DNA of 11,863 nucleotides from Verrucomicrobiaceae bacterium (GCA_021151605.1 JAGKWZ010000164.1:1-11863); one strand, 5' to 3'; counted from the stretch's first letter, positions 1 to 7,760 are shown. Program-made: numbers and translations. Notes: a model not told the origin generated them from the letters alone.

Positions 1-249
1 GAGTGGCGGGTTAGCAGGGATCAGATTCCGCGACAGGGGCGGAAAAGGGCGCGGATAGTGGCGTGCTTCCCCAAAGATGGCAAACGGAAATCCCACCCCC
101 GAATTGCGCTCTGGGGTGATCAAGCCAAACTATCCGTTGGGCATGGCTGAATCCCTGGTGGATCAATCATAGCACGAATCCCTTCTTGAGAAACCAGTCC
201 TGGCGGGCGATGAAGCGCGCCCCCTTTCCTCCTTGTTCCCGTCCTGCCC
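1..249. other. Upstream region of prfC, no gene recognised
   Basis: No convincing coding region is seen here. The only open frames are short or are antisense extensions of prfC. A weak inverted repeat (CACCCC at 94-99 with GGGGTG at 113-118, 13-nt loop) lacks a following T-run and is not a convincing terminator. The region should hold the prfC promoter and 5' leader, but no good -35/-10 pair stands out. Confidence 0.5.
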
Positions 250-1872
250 ATGTCCGCCGTTTCTGAAGTCGCCCGCCGCCGCACCTTTGCCATCATCTCC
301 CACCCGGATGCGGGCAAGACCACGCTCACGGAAAAGCTCCTCCTCTATGGCGGCGCCGTGCAGCTCGCAGGCAGCGTGACCGCTCGTAAAAACCAGCGCG
401 CCACGACCTCTGACTGGATGGAACTGGAAAAGCAGCGCGGCATCTCCGTCTCCTCCACGGTGCTCCAGTTTGAGTACAAAGACTGTGTCGTGAATCTGCT
501 CGACACCCCGGGACATAAAGATTTCTCCGAAGATACCTACCGCGTGCTCACCGCCGTGGACGCCGCCGTGATGGTGATCGATGCCGGTAAAGGCATCGAA
601 GCCCAAACGCTGAAGCTCTTCGAAGTCTGCCGTCGCCGTGGCGTGCCCATCTTTACCTTCATGAACAAGCTGGACCGCCCCTCGCGTCCGCCGATGGAAC
701 TGCTCGATGAACTGGAACGCGTGCTCGGTATCGCCGCGTTTCCCATCAACTGGCCACTCGGAGATGGTGTGGATTTCAAGGGTGTCTTCGACCGTGAATC
801 CAATCAGGTCCACCTCTTCGAGCGCACCGTGGGCGGCATGTTCCGCGCTCCCGTGAAAGTCAAAGGAATCGAAGACGACAGCGTGCGCAACGCACTCCCG
901 CCGCTGGTTTATGAGCGCGTCTGCGAGGAACTGGAGCTTCTGGAGGGCGGCGGCGCGGAGTTCTCGCTGGAAAAAATTCGCCATGGCCAGCTCACCCCCG
1001 TCTTCTACGGCAGCGCTATGAACAACTTCGGCGTCCAAATGATGCTCGACCGCTTCCTCGAACTCGCCCCACCACCAGCCCCACGCATGAGCGGTGAGGA
1101 AATCATCTCCCCAGACACTCCCGGATTCAGCGGCTTTGTCTTCAAAATCCAGGCCAACATGAACCCACGCCACCGTGACCATGTCGCCTTCATCCGCATC
1201 GTCTCCGGCTGCTTCCAGCGGGACATGATCGCCACCAACACCCGCACCGGCTCCAAGCTCCGCCTTGGCAATTCCCAGCGCCTCTTCGCTCAGGAACGCG
1301 AGACCGTGAACGAAGCCTGGGCAGGCGACGTCGTAGGCCTCGTCGGCAATTACGGCTTCCTCATTGGCGATACTCTTTCCGAAGATGCCAAGGTCAAATT
1401 TGACGAGATGCCGCGCTTCGCCCCCGAGTGCTTCGCCTACATCCACAACGAAAACACCGCCAAGTTCAAACGCTTCCGCGACGGCCTCGATCAGCTCCTC
1501 AAAGAGGGCTTGGCCCAGCCTTTCGAGCTGCCAGATTCCTTCGTCCGCCTGCCACTCGTCGGCGTCGTCGGCTCCCTCCAGCTTGATGTCCTCAAGTATC
1601 GACTCGAAACCGAATACGCCGCCGAAGTTCGGCTCGAATACGCCCCCTGGACCATCGTCCGCTGGCTGCGTGAAAAGAACCCCGAAGACGCCCCCAAACC
1701 TGTCCGCGGCCAAACCACGAAGCCGAAGCCCAACCTCGCCGCCAGCTACGATACCACCCTCGCCCTCGACTCCCTCGGCAACTGGGTCGCCCTCTTCAGC
1801 GACAAAGTCAGTGCCGGCTACTTCGAGACCAAAAACGGCGAGAAGTTCGACATCAGCCCCTTCCCATTTTGA
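250..1872 (+). CDS. prfC: Peptide chain release factor 3 (RF3)
   Basis: RF3 is a cytoplasmic translational GTPase that removes RF1 or RF2 from the ribosome after peptide release. The 540-residue product is close to the usual length (E. coli RF3 is about 529). All GTPase motifs are visible: G1 HPDAGKTT (18-25), the G2 region RGISVSST (63-70), G3 DTPGH (85-89), G4 NKLD (139-142), and the RF3-like YGSAMNNFGV stretch around 253-262 that serves as G5. The long linker ATTSDWMELEKQRGI (51-65) is typical of RF3 rather than EF-G. VGVVGSLQLDVL (437-448) in the C-terminal part matches the RF3 domain III signature. No frameshift or missing motif was noticed. The ATG at 250 is the natural start because MSAVSEVARRRTFAIISHPD matches the usual short N-terminus. 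It lacks a clear Shine-Dalgarno sequence; the upstream stretch is pyrimidine-rich. The gene stands alone on the plus strand and converges with the methyltransferase gene. Confidence 0.97.
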   Translation: MSAVSEVARRRTFAIISHPDAGKTTLTEKLLLYGGAVQLAGSVTARKNQRATTSDWMELEKQRGISVSSTVLQFEYKDCVVNLLDTPGHKDFSEDTYRVLTAVDAAVMVIDAGKGIEAQTLKLFEVCRRRGVPIFTFMNKLDRPSRPPMELLDELERVLGIAAFPINWPLGDGVDFKGVFDRESNQVHLFERTVGGMFRAPVKVKGIEDDSVRNALPPLVYERVCEELELLEGGGAEFSLEKIRHGQLTPVFYGSAMNNFGVQMMLDRFLELAPPPAPRMSGEEIISPDTPGFSGFVFKIQANMNPRHRDHVAFIRIVSGCFQRDMIATNTRTGSKLRLGNSQRLFAQERETVNEAWAGDVVGLVGNYGFLIGDTLSEDAKVKFDEMPRFAPECFAYIHNENTAKFKRFRDGLDQLLKEGLAQPFELPDSFVRLPLVGVVGSLQLDVLKYRLETEYAAEVRLEYAPWTIVRWLREKNPEDAPKPVRGQTTKPKPNLAASYDTTLALDSLGNWVALFSDKVSAGYFETKNGEKFDISPFPF

Positions 1873-2142
1873 GCGTGAGTTACGATGACGGCGAGCATGG
1901 TCATTCTCCCAGGATCACTGTCCTCCTCATCGAAGATCATCGTGGCACTCAGGCGGAAACGTAACGGAGGCACCTTCCGAGAGCCGGTCATTGATGGAGT
2001 CGGGAAAGTTCCGCTACGGGTCCTGCGCTGATCCCAAAGGCTTTTAACTTCGCCCATCATGTCTGCAGCAAGCGCACCCAATGGCAGGGCGTCAAATGCA
2101 CCGACCTCGACGGCAAGTGCGGTGTACATTTTTCCGCAGGCG
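1873..2142. other. Convergent intergenic region between prfC and the methyltransferase gene
   Basis: This 270-bp stretch separates the ends of two convergent genes. No hairpin followed by a T-run was found for either direction. On the minus strand a 103-codon open frame (2129 down to 1818) begins 13 bp past the methyltransferase stop and runs 55 bp into the antisense of prfC. Its product resembles nothing I recognise, so it is not called as a gene. The region may hold a small unrecognised gene, a decayed gene fragment, or nothing. Confidence 0.4.
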
Positions 2143-2931
2143 TCAGTCTTTCTTTTTCAGCACGAGCACGATGTCGGCATAGCTGTCATCTAGCTTCCGG
2201 GGTTCGGTGATGTCGTAGGTGAAGTCGTAGCACTGCACGACTTCGAGCGATGGCACTTTGCGCAGCAAGGCGCGCATCTGGGCGGCGCTGTAGGTGCGGA
2301 ATTGCCACTTGGTTTCCTGAGTGTGCGTGCGGCCTGCGTGGGTGATTTGCAGGCGTGTGCGCAGGTCTTCGAGGCGGGTTTTGCGGTCCGCTGGCGAAGT
2401 GTGGGTGTTGCAGAGGACGCGGATGCCATCGCGCTCCGCCAACCAACGTTCGTGCTCCTGGGAGGTGCGGGCGTAGTCGGTGAGATGCACTCCGAGAACG
2501 AAGAGTCCTCCGGGCTTCAGGCAATCGGCGACGCGCTGGATGCAGGCGGCGGCATCGCGCTCGGTTTGCAGATACTTGAAGCTGCTGACAAGACAGTGCG
2601 CGAGGTCGTAGGTCTGCTTTTTTGGCAACTTAAAACTCTGCATCCAATCCTCCCAGAGGCGTGCTTTCAAACCTTCGCGCTTCAATCTCTCGCGGGCGAA
2701 GTCGAGCATGCGGGCGTTGCCATCGAAGCCACTGACCTTCCACCCACGGCGGGCCATTTCGAAAACGAGGCGACCGCTTCCGCAGGCGGGCTCCAGCATC
2801 TGGCGTGATTTGCCACCGGGCCCATGTTTGGCATACACGGCTTCGAGGAAGGTGCCCTCCTTCGGCGTGTCGGCATCGAAGATGATGTCGTAATAGAGCG
2901 GCGTGTCGTACCAGTCGCGTAGTTCGGGCAT
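2143..2931 (-). CDS. Class I SAM-dependent methyltransferase
   Basis: The 262-residue product has a Rossmann-type methyltransferase fold. Counting from the ATG at 2931, motif I is LEPACGSGR (46-54) and binds S-adenosylmethionine. The acidic residue ending strand 2 is D70 in VSGFDGN, followed by ARMLDFARERL. A 'DLAHCLVSSFKYL' stretch and CLKPGGLFVLGVHL fit later core strands. The N-terminus ELRDWYDTPLYYDIIFD is typical of a family of small-molecule or unassigned methyltransferases; the substrate cannot be read from the sequence. The frame also has a GTG at 2979, which would overlap the end of gene 2 by 17 bp and add 16 residues. I prefer ATG 2931 because the conserved-looking sequence begins there. 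Neither start has a strong Shine-Dalgarno. The gene follows gene 2 by 31 bp on the same strand and may be its operon partner. A TTGACA hexamer (minus strand, 2966-2961) lies just upstream but has no good -10. Confidence 0.88.
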   Translation of the reverse strand: MPELRDWYDTPLYYDIIFDADTPKEGTFLEAVYAKHGPGGKSRQMLEPACGSGRLVFEMARRGWKVSGFDGNARMLDFARERLKREGLKARLWEDWMQSFKLPKKQTYDLAHCLVSSFKYLQTERDAAACIQRVADCLKPGGLFVLGVHLTDYARTSQEHERWLAERDGIRVLCNTHTSPADRKTRLEDLRTRLQITHAGRTHTQETKWQFRTYSAAQMRALLRKVPSLEVVQCYDFTYDITEPRKLDDSYADIVLVLKKKD

Positions 2932-2962
2932 GGGTCGTAAAACGAGCTTACCAGCGCGTTTG

Positions 2963-5900
2963 TCAAACTCTGCGCACACGCATTGAGACCCCCCAAAGCG
3001 CGAGAGCCAGCCCGAGCCAGATCAGATTCGACATCTTTCCCGCCTGCCAGGGCTCATGGAGATCGAGTTCCAGAACGGCGTGATCTTTGAGCTTCGTGAA
3101 GTGCCGCACCTCGCCATCTGCTGGCACCTCAATCATCAGCGAGCGGCGACCCGTCGGGCGGAGGAACTCGGCGCTTTGGGCAAGTGTGAGCGTGCCTGCA
3201 CCGGACTTGATGAGTCCGACATCGTCAATGCGTTGGGCTTTGTCGAAGGCATCCATCTTCGCAGGCGGGCTGGAGGGCACGGCCCGGCGTTCGGAAGGGA
3301 CTTGGTTGATCGTCAGCTCCTGGGCTGTCGCAGGAGCTGCTGCGAAGGGATCGGCTGCCATTGCTGGAGTTGGTGTCGCAGCGGCATCTGGCACCGGGGA
3401 GGCAACCGAAGCGCCGAAGCCGCCACCAGCTTTCGGCTCATTCGCCGTGATGGTCGTTAAGCGGTTGTCGTTGCCCACTTCGGGTGTCGCTCCAGGTGCA
3501 CCGACATTACTCAAATTATTCGCCCGGGCATTGCCGATGTTGAAGGTGTTCTGACCGACCGTGGCGTTGGAGATGAGAGCGTTATTGAATACCTGCGCGT
3601 TGCCTGCTGTGACTGTGGTGCCGCCACTATAGGTCGATTGACCCACCTGAATGGCCCTGCCGCCATTCATCACGATGCCGCCTGTTCCCGAGATGGCACC
3701 ACCCAATGATTGTTCCGTGATGGTCGCGTTGCCAAAGAATCCGTTGTTCACGGCGATGTTGTCATTCACCACAGCGGCTCCGTTTTGAGTCAAGGTGGTG
3801 CTGCCTTTGAAGGTGTTGCTGCCGCTGAGTTGCAGTTTTCCTTCAACTTGGCCGTTCGCGTTCCAGTCGGTCTTTGCTTTCAGGCCAGGCTTATCAGCAG
3901 GGGCGGGTTTGCCGGGCTTATCGCCATAATTGGAGGACCAGTTCTTCGAGAGCAGCTCTTGCTGCTTCTTCGTGCCGATGTCCAGCTCATCGGCGCTTTT
4001 GTAGAGTCGTTGGTCTCTTGCAGCGCCTTCTGCCGATGGCTTGTCATTGCGCAGCATGCCTCGGGCGCGGCTCATCACGCTTTCTTTCGCCTTCTGCACT
4101 TGCTGGGCTAGACCATCGGCGCGGGTGTAGGCGGCTTTGGCGTCGTCGTAGCCAAGTTTGCCAGAAGCGAGTTCGCGATTCACATCGCCGAGTTCGGAGA
4201 GCATGCCTTCGAGCTTTTGCAGCTCGCGGCCTTCGGCATCCACTTCCTCCATATTGCCATCGAAGTCGTCGATCACCGTGCCCTTCGGCGTCCACACGGT
4301 CCAGGTCGTGCGCTCGATGCTCAGGCCTGGAAGTTCGGGGTCATCGAACGTAGAACGAATTTTCAACTCGTTCTCCCCGTTTCTAAACCGGCACACCAGT
4401 CGCACCTCCAGCGCGCGCTGCCCAGGCTTCGTCTGAATCAGCGGCACCAGCTTCACGACCTTCCCATCGCGCGACTCCTCATCCGCGCGCACCGGCTCGC
4501 CATTCACGCTGGTGCTGATCAGCTCCGCACGCGGATCGAGCCGCACGGGCAGGAACTGCATCGTGCGATTCAGTAGCGAGTAGGTGATCGTGTCCCAGCG
4601 CTCGCCATCGGCACGCAGCACGCTGGTGATGTCCGCCAGCGTCACGAGCGCGGCATTTGCCTCGGTGGCAGTGAGCTGCTGGAAAGCCAGCCGCAGCGTT
4701 CCATCGCCCGTGGCCCGGTAAAACTGCGGACGTGCGAGACCGCTCGGCAGATACGGCATCGCCGCATCCGCCACGGTTTCCAGCGCGATCTTCTCCGCTA
4801 CGCTGGCTTCGCGAGCAGAGACGTTGTCGGTGACAAAGTAGCGCGTCAGTCTCTCGGCGGAATCCACTTTCACAAAGGGCACCACCAGCTCCGCACCGAG
4901 TGGCAGATCGTGATCAAAGGTTAGTTCGGCGCGGTCGAGCACATCGGTTTGGAAAGAGCAGTCATAGACGCGCTCGCTGCCCTCCACGCGGCTGCGCAGC
5001 TCACGCAGTAGCGGTCCCGTGACCACTGCCTCTGGCAGCGTTGCTGGCAGTCGGATTGTGGCCTGACGCAGCGCGCCCTGAGTCACCTGCACGGCCACTT
5101 GTTGGGAGAGTCGCACGCCCGAATCAGACACCAGCAAGAGCGCCACTCCCTCGGCGGTAAAGCGCGCAGGCTGCGGCGTGAGCGGCACCGCGAGCGACCA
5201 CGCGGCGCTGTCATACTCCAACGCGCGCTTCTTTTCGATCGGCGGCGCGATGGCGATCACGCCATCGAGCGCTGTCGCATCGATCTCCTTCAAACCTGAG
5301 GCTGCGGCGAGCGCAGGCAGACGCACCTCACTCGCCGCATGAGCCGTGATGAGCACGCGCCCCGTCGTCTTTTCAAAGCCTGTCATCTGCAGCGGCTCCA
5401 GCGTCCACGACAACGCCGGCTGCGCCACCGTGCGCGCCAGATGCACGATGAAGCGCGCGTCCATGCCCGCCACACCCGGCTGGAAGTGCAGATACAAATC
5501 CGCGCCCTCATGCTGCCAAGCCTGGAGCGCCGGACCCGTCACACTCTGCACTTCATAACCACCCGCAGGCAACGTCAGCCGCGCATGAGCCCAGTGCCCC
5601 GACTTCCGCTGGAGTGAGAGTGCCGCGATCAGCTCGATTTTCTGCGGGCTGATTTGGAAGACGTAATCCACCGCTGCTTTCGTCAGTGCCGTGCGCGGAG
5701 TCGCCGTGTAGTTCAGCGCTGCGTGAGTCGTCTGCTGAAAGCCGAGCGTAGTGAAGTCCTTCTGCGCCGTCATCTCCACGCGCCGCTGCGTGGCTGCGGG
5801 CAGAGCCTTCAGGTCAAAGCTGGCATCGTGACTCACGCTCACGGTTTCCTGCACTCGCCCAGCCTCCACGCGCGGCCCACGAATGGCCTGCTGCGCCCCC

Positions 5901-7069
5901 GCGCGACTCCGCACATGCGCGGAGAGATACAGCTCCACGCGATCCGCCACCTCACGCCCGAGTGTGATCACATACCGCCGCTGCTCTCCCTCGCTCGTCA
6001 CGGCGATGCGTTGGATCGGCACGCTCTCTTTTGAGCCAGCCAACTGCGCGCGCAGCGTGTGCAACTCATGCGCACTGGCATCCTGCGGCGCGACATCGAG
6101 CGAGAAGCCGAGCGTCCTCCGCGTGCTGCCGGGGAACTCATAAGTGATCAGCGTGCTCATTTCATCGCGCTTGCCTTCCTTCAAATAGAGCGCTGCATTC
6201 ACCGTGGCCGAGGCCGCCGGAGCATCGAGCTGAGTCGCCAGACCACGCGCGCTGCGCTCCAGCGTGAGCGTCGTGACATCGCCCAGCGCCGTGGTGAAAA
6301 TGCGGCCCGCGTCCGTGTCTTCCACGCTCAGCGCCGGAGTGCCATTCACCCGCAGCCAACCGTCCGACTTCGGCACCTGCACCGCCAGCAACGCTGCGAG
6401 CGAAGGCGGCAAAGTGAGCTTCGCCGTCTGCCAATCGCGCGCCAGTGGCAGCGTGGCCGTGAGAGTGATGTGATGCGAGCCGGGGCTTTCCAAAACAAGC
6501 GCGCCTTCATTCAGCGCCGCCGCCTTGCCATACACGGTGACCTCTCCCACCAGGAGCGATTGCTCACTCTGGAAAGGCAGCGCCAGCTTCGTCCAGTCCC
6601 CACGCGACACCGCTTCTAGCTTCATTTCCAGCACCAGCGCGCGCTCTTCCGCGCGGGCCTGATAAAGCGCGCTATGGATCAGCGCCTCCTGCTTGTCCGC
6701 CGCCAGCACCGGGGGGCGACGGTTCGTCTTCGCCTGTGCCCAGAGCTTCTGGAAATCCGCATACGGCAGGTAGTAACGAGCCGCTTTTTGCTCGGCCATC
6801 GGCTGGGTGGTATCGAAGGGCACGATGACCGTGTGGGCAGCGGGGTCGGGGCCTTCGGCCAATGACGAATGAGTAAGCCCGAATGACGAAAGAAGGACGA
6901 ATATCGAATGACGAACTTTGGAGGCTCGGCGGATCGGCCCCCTCGCCCCGGCGGTGGATGTCGTGAACAATTGAGATTGCCTTCCGGGGAGAGGGTTGGG
7001 GTGACGGGGAGGCGCTGTTGACGAATCTCGGGCTTGAATTCCAAAAGCCGGACTAGATAATCCGGCCAT
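2963..7069 (-). CDS. Giant exported protein of unknown function, paralogue of the upstream gene, with PATR-like segment (gene 2)
   Basis: The function is not recognised. Residues are counted from the ATG at 7069 (1368 aa). Residues 46-71 look like a signal peptide: basic IRRASKVRH, hydrophobic SIFVLLSSFGL, then SLA before EGPDPA. The mature protein starts near 72 with RYYLPYADFQKLW, followed by a long strand-rich body. A helical, probably coiled-coil stretch spans about 939-1009. Residues about 1078-1160 are Gly/Asn/Thr-rich, with LSGSNTFKGSTTL and STYSGGTTVTAG, resembling autotransporter-associated beta-strand repeats; SGAGTLTL follows near 1290. A linker ADPFAAAPATA lies between them. The C-terminus has one membrane segment (about 1347-1363) and a basic MRVRRV tail, with no autotransporter barrel. 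The start is unresolved. ATG 7069 is the nearest upstream ATG. TTG 6970 has GGAAGG 9 nt before it. ATG 7906 has the best ribosome binding site but would read through the antisense of the toxin-antitoxin module. Gene identity is secure; the first 70 residues are not, since they derive from repeats. Confidence 0.8.
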   Translation of the reverse strand: MAGLSSPAFGIQARDSSTAPPRHPNPLPGRQSQLFTTSTAGARGPIRRASKVRHSIFVLLSSFGLTHSSLAEGPDPAAHTVIVPFDTTQPMAEQKAARYYLPYADFQKLWAQAKTNRRPPVLAADKQEALIHSALYQARAEERALVLEMKLEAVSRGDWTKLALPFQSEQSLLVGEVTVYGKAAALNEGALVLESPGSHHITLTATLPLARDWQTAKLTLPPSLAALLAVQVPKSDGWLRVNGTPALSVEDTDAGRIFTTALGDVTTLTLERSARGLATQLDAPAASATVNAALYLKEGKRDEMSTLITYEFPGSTRRTLGFSLDVAPQDASAHELHTLRAQLAGSKESVPIQRIAVTSEGEQRRYVITLGREVADRVELYLSAHVRSRAGAQQAIRGPRVEAGRVQETVSVSHDASFDLKALPAATQRRVEMTAQKDFTTLGFQQTTHAALNYTATPRTALTKAAVDYVFQISPQKIELIAALSLQRKSGHWAHARLTLPAGGYEVQSVTGPALQAWQHEGADLYLHFQPGVAGMDARFIVHLARTVAQPALSWTLEPLQMTGFEKTTGRVLITAHAASEVRLPALAAASGLKEIDATALDGVIAIAPPIEKKRALEYDSAAWSLAVPLTPQPARFTAEGVALLLVSDSGVRLSQQVAVQVTQGALRQATIRLPATLPEAVVTGPLLRELRSRVEGSERVYDCSFQTDVLDRAELTFDHDLPLGAELVVPFVKVDSAERLTRYFVTDNVSAREASVAEKIALETVADAAMPYLPSGLARPQFYRATGDGTLRLAFQQLTATEANAALVTLADITSVLRADGERWDTITYSLLNRTMQFLPVRLDPRAELISTSVNGEPVRADEESRDGKVVKLVPLIQTKPGQRALEVRLVCRFRNGENELKIRSTFDDPELPGLSIERTTWTVWTPKGTVIDDFDGNMEEVDAEGRELQKLEGMLSELGDVNRELASGKLGYDDAKAAYTRADGLAQQVQKAKESVMSRARGMLRNDKPSAEGAARDQRLYKSADELDIGTKKQQELLSKNWSSNYGDKPGKPAPADKPGLKAKTDWNANGQVEGKLQLSGSNTFKGSTTLTQNGAAVVNDNIAVNNGFFGNATITEQSLGGAISGTGGIVMNGGRAIQVGQSTYSGGTTVTAGNAQVFNNALISNATVGQNTFNIGNARANNLSNVGAPGATPEVGNDNRLTTITANEPKAGGGFGASVASPVPDAAATPTPAMAADPFAAAPATAQELTINQVPSERRAVPSSPPAKMDAFDKAQRIDDVGLIKSGAGTLTLAQSAEFLRPTGRRSLMIEVPADGEVRHFTKLKDHAVLELDLHEPWQAGKMSNLIWLGLALALWGVSMRVRRV
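6861..6915 (-). repeat. GAATGACGAA-type repeat over the gene 2 signal-peptide region
   Basis: On the plus strand GAATGACGAA occurs at 6881-6890 and again at 6906-6915. The 30 nt at 6861-6890 match 11822-11851 at 28 of 30 positions. On the minus strand the repeat is translated as part of the gene 2 signal peptide (FVLLSSFGLTHSSLA). Short ATTCGTCATTCG-like repeats of this kind are, as far as I recall, common in Verrucomicrobiota and Planctomycetota genomes. Confidence 0.75.
6934..7004 (-). repeat. REP-like palindromic repeat, left copy flanking the TA module
   Basis: These 71 nt are identical to 7654-7724. Weaker similarity, in the same ungapped register, extends left to 6881 (paired with 7601). 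Arms CCCTCGCCCCGG (6940-6951) and CCGGGGAGAGGG (6984-6995) can pair as a 12-bp stem with one mismatch. Read on the minus strand in the gene 2 frame it encodes HPNPLPGRQSQLFTTSTAG, a signature of translated intergenic repeats rather than real protein. Confidence 0.9.
7034..7067 (+). promoter_or_regulatory. Putative TA promoter and palindromic operator
   Basis: A perfect 6-bp inverted repeat, GCCGGA (7047-7052) and TCCGGC (7061-7066) with an 8-nt spacer, ends one base before the antitoxin ATG. A -10-like GATAAT (7055-7060) lies across the spacer, with TTGAAT (7034-7039) upstream at a short 15-nt spacing. No Shine-Dalgarno precedes the ATG, so transcription could begin at or next to it and give a leaderless mRNA. 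An operator overlapping the promoter fits the autoregulation usual for type II TA modules. The assignment is inferred from sequence pattern only. Confidence 0.45.
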
Positions 7070-7292
7070 GACGCCAAACGATCTCCGCAAACTCCAGGCA
7101 CTTCCCGTCAGCGAGAAGCTGCTGCTGGTGGAAGTTCTTTGGCAATCCATCGGCGACTCCAACGATGAGCCAGAAGTCAGCGAGGCGGAGAAACGAGAAC
7201 TCGATACCCGCTGGGCTCGGTTTGAGCGCGATCCTTCACGGGCACTGACATTGGAACAGTTCGATACCTTGTTGAAAGCCAAACGCGGATGA
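7068..7292 (+). CDS. Antitoxin, addiction module component (TIGR02574 / PF09720-like)
   Basis: This 74-residue protein is probably the unstable antitoxin that neutralises the RelE/ParE-type toxin encoded next to it. It shows the pattern I associate with the putative addiction module component family: LPVSEKLLLVEVLWQSI (12-28), then an acidic, probably flexible linker DSNDEPEVSEAE, then ELDTRWARFERDPS (44-57) and a basic C-terminus ending AKRG. Its stop overlaps the toxin start as ATGA (7289-7292), so the two genes are translationally coupled in the usual antitoxin-first order. A palindrome abuts its start codon and probably serves for autoregulation. It lies antisense to the long minus-strand frame that continues upstream from gene 2, inside a repeat-bounded 720-bp unit. 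Confidence 0.9.
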   Translation: MTPNDLRKLQALPVSEKLLLVEVLWQSIGDSNDEPEVSEAEKRELDTRWARFERDPSRALTLEQFDTLLKAKRG

Positions 7293-7606
7293 AGCTGCTG
7301 CGCATCCTTCCGGAAGTCTGGGAAGACGCTGACGAGGCGGCTGGGTGGTATGACAAAAAAGGCGGACGTGAGTTGGGCGACAGATTCCTGTCCGCTTTCC
7401 GCGCTCAGCTTCCAGAGATCATCCGCCTCGCGGGAACGCACCGCCAAGTTTACAAGGAGTTCAGCCGAGTCTTCGCCAAGCCCTTTCCATATGCGATCTA
7501 CTTTCGTCTTCATCAGGATTGGGTGGTGGTCACGTTGCTGTGGCATACGGCAAGGAATCCCGAGGATTTGAGGGCCGCACTCAGCGAGCGTCATGGGCTG
7601 GAATGA
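7289..7606 (+). CDS. RelE/ParE-family toxin
   Basis: The 105-residue product is of typical RelE/ParE superfamily length. It has an N-terminal helix with A14, A17, W20 and Y21, a second helix GDRFLSAFRAQLPEI (30-44), then strands with FPYAIYFRL (66-74) and VVVTLLWHTARNPED (79-93). The FPY.IYF and H..RNP segments are hallmarks of this superfamily. RelE members cleave mRNA on the ribosome and ParE members poison DNA gyrase; the sequence alone does not decide which, and RelE-type catalytic residues are not clearly identifiable. The gene starts inside the antitoxin stop (ATGA, 7289-7292). Its stop codon TGA (7604-7606) falls inside the first bases of the right-hand flanking repeat (GAATGAAGAA, 7601-7610), so the repeat boundary coincides with the gene end. 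It appears intact. Confidence 0.9.
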   Translation: MKLLRILPEVWEDADEAAGWYDKKGGRELGDRFLSAFRAQLPEIIRLAGTHRQVYKEFSRVFAKPFPYAIYFRLHQDWVVVTLLWHTARNPEDLRAALSERHGLE

Positions 7607-7653
7607 AGAAGGAATATCGAAGGCCGAATCACTACCGTGCGAAGCTCGGCTGC

Positions 7654-7724
7654 TCGGCCCCCTCGCCCCGGCGGTGGATGTCGTGAACAATTGAGATTGC
7701 CTTCCGGGGAGAGGGTTGGGGTGA
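7654..7724 (-). repeat. REP-like palindromic repeat, right copy flanking the TA module
   Basis: This copy is identical over 71 nt to 6934-7004 and lies in direct orientation exactly 720 bp away. Patchy similarity in the same register extends left to 7601, at the toxin stop codon, giving a unit of about 124 bp with a diverged middle. The stem arms are at 7660-7671 and 7704-7715. Confidence 0.9.
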
Positions 7725-7760
7725 GGGGATATGGCTGGTGCCGATTCGCGGAGCTGTGCG

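Noticed and set aside
94..118. Inverted repeat CACCCC/GGGGTG as a terminator
   Set aside because: The stem is only 6 bp with a 13-nt loop and there is no T-run, so it could easily arise by chance.
163..1713. 516-codon open frame on the minus strand
   Set aside because: It lies almost entirely antisense to prfC, whose GTPase motifs are all intact. Its composition (rich in H, G, E, A, D, F) is the usual shadow of a GC-rich gene.
1364..1888. 174-codon plus-strand frame inside prfC
   Set aside because: It is an overlapping frame dominated by Ser, Pro, Thr and Ala, a typical frame-shifted shadow. The prfC frame is intact through the region with its domain III motif.
2302..2808. 168-codon plus-strand frame antisense to the methyltransferase
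   Set aside because: The minus strand carries the SAM-binding motif and coherent fold, so the plus-strand frame is its shadow.
2935..2966. TTGACA (minus strand) as a promoter for the methyltransferase gene
   Set aside because: The hexamer is perfect, but no acceptable -10 lies at normal spacing (GTTTTA at 17 nt is poor) and it falls in the coding end of gene 2.
6934..7724. Two repeats about 720 bp apart considered as a CRISPR array or insertion-sequence ends
   Set aside because: There are only two direct copies with a protein-coding interval between them, no regular short spacers, no transposase and no terminal inverted repeats.
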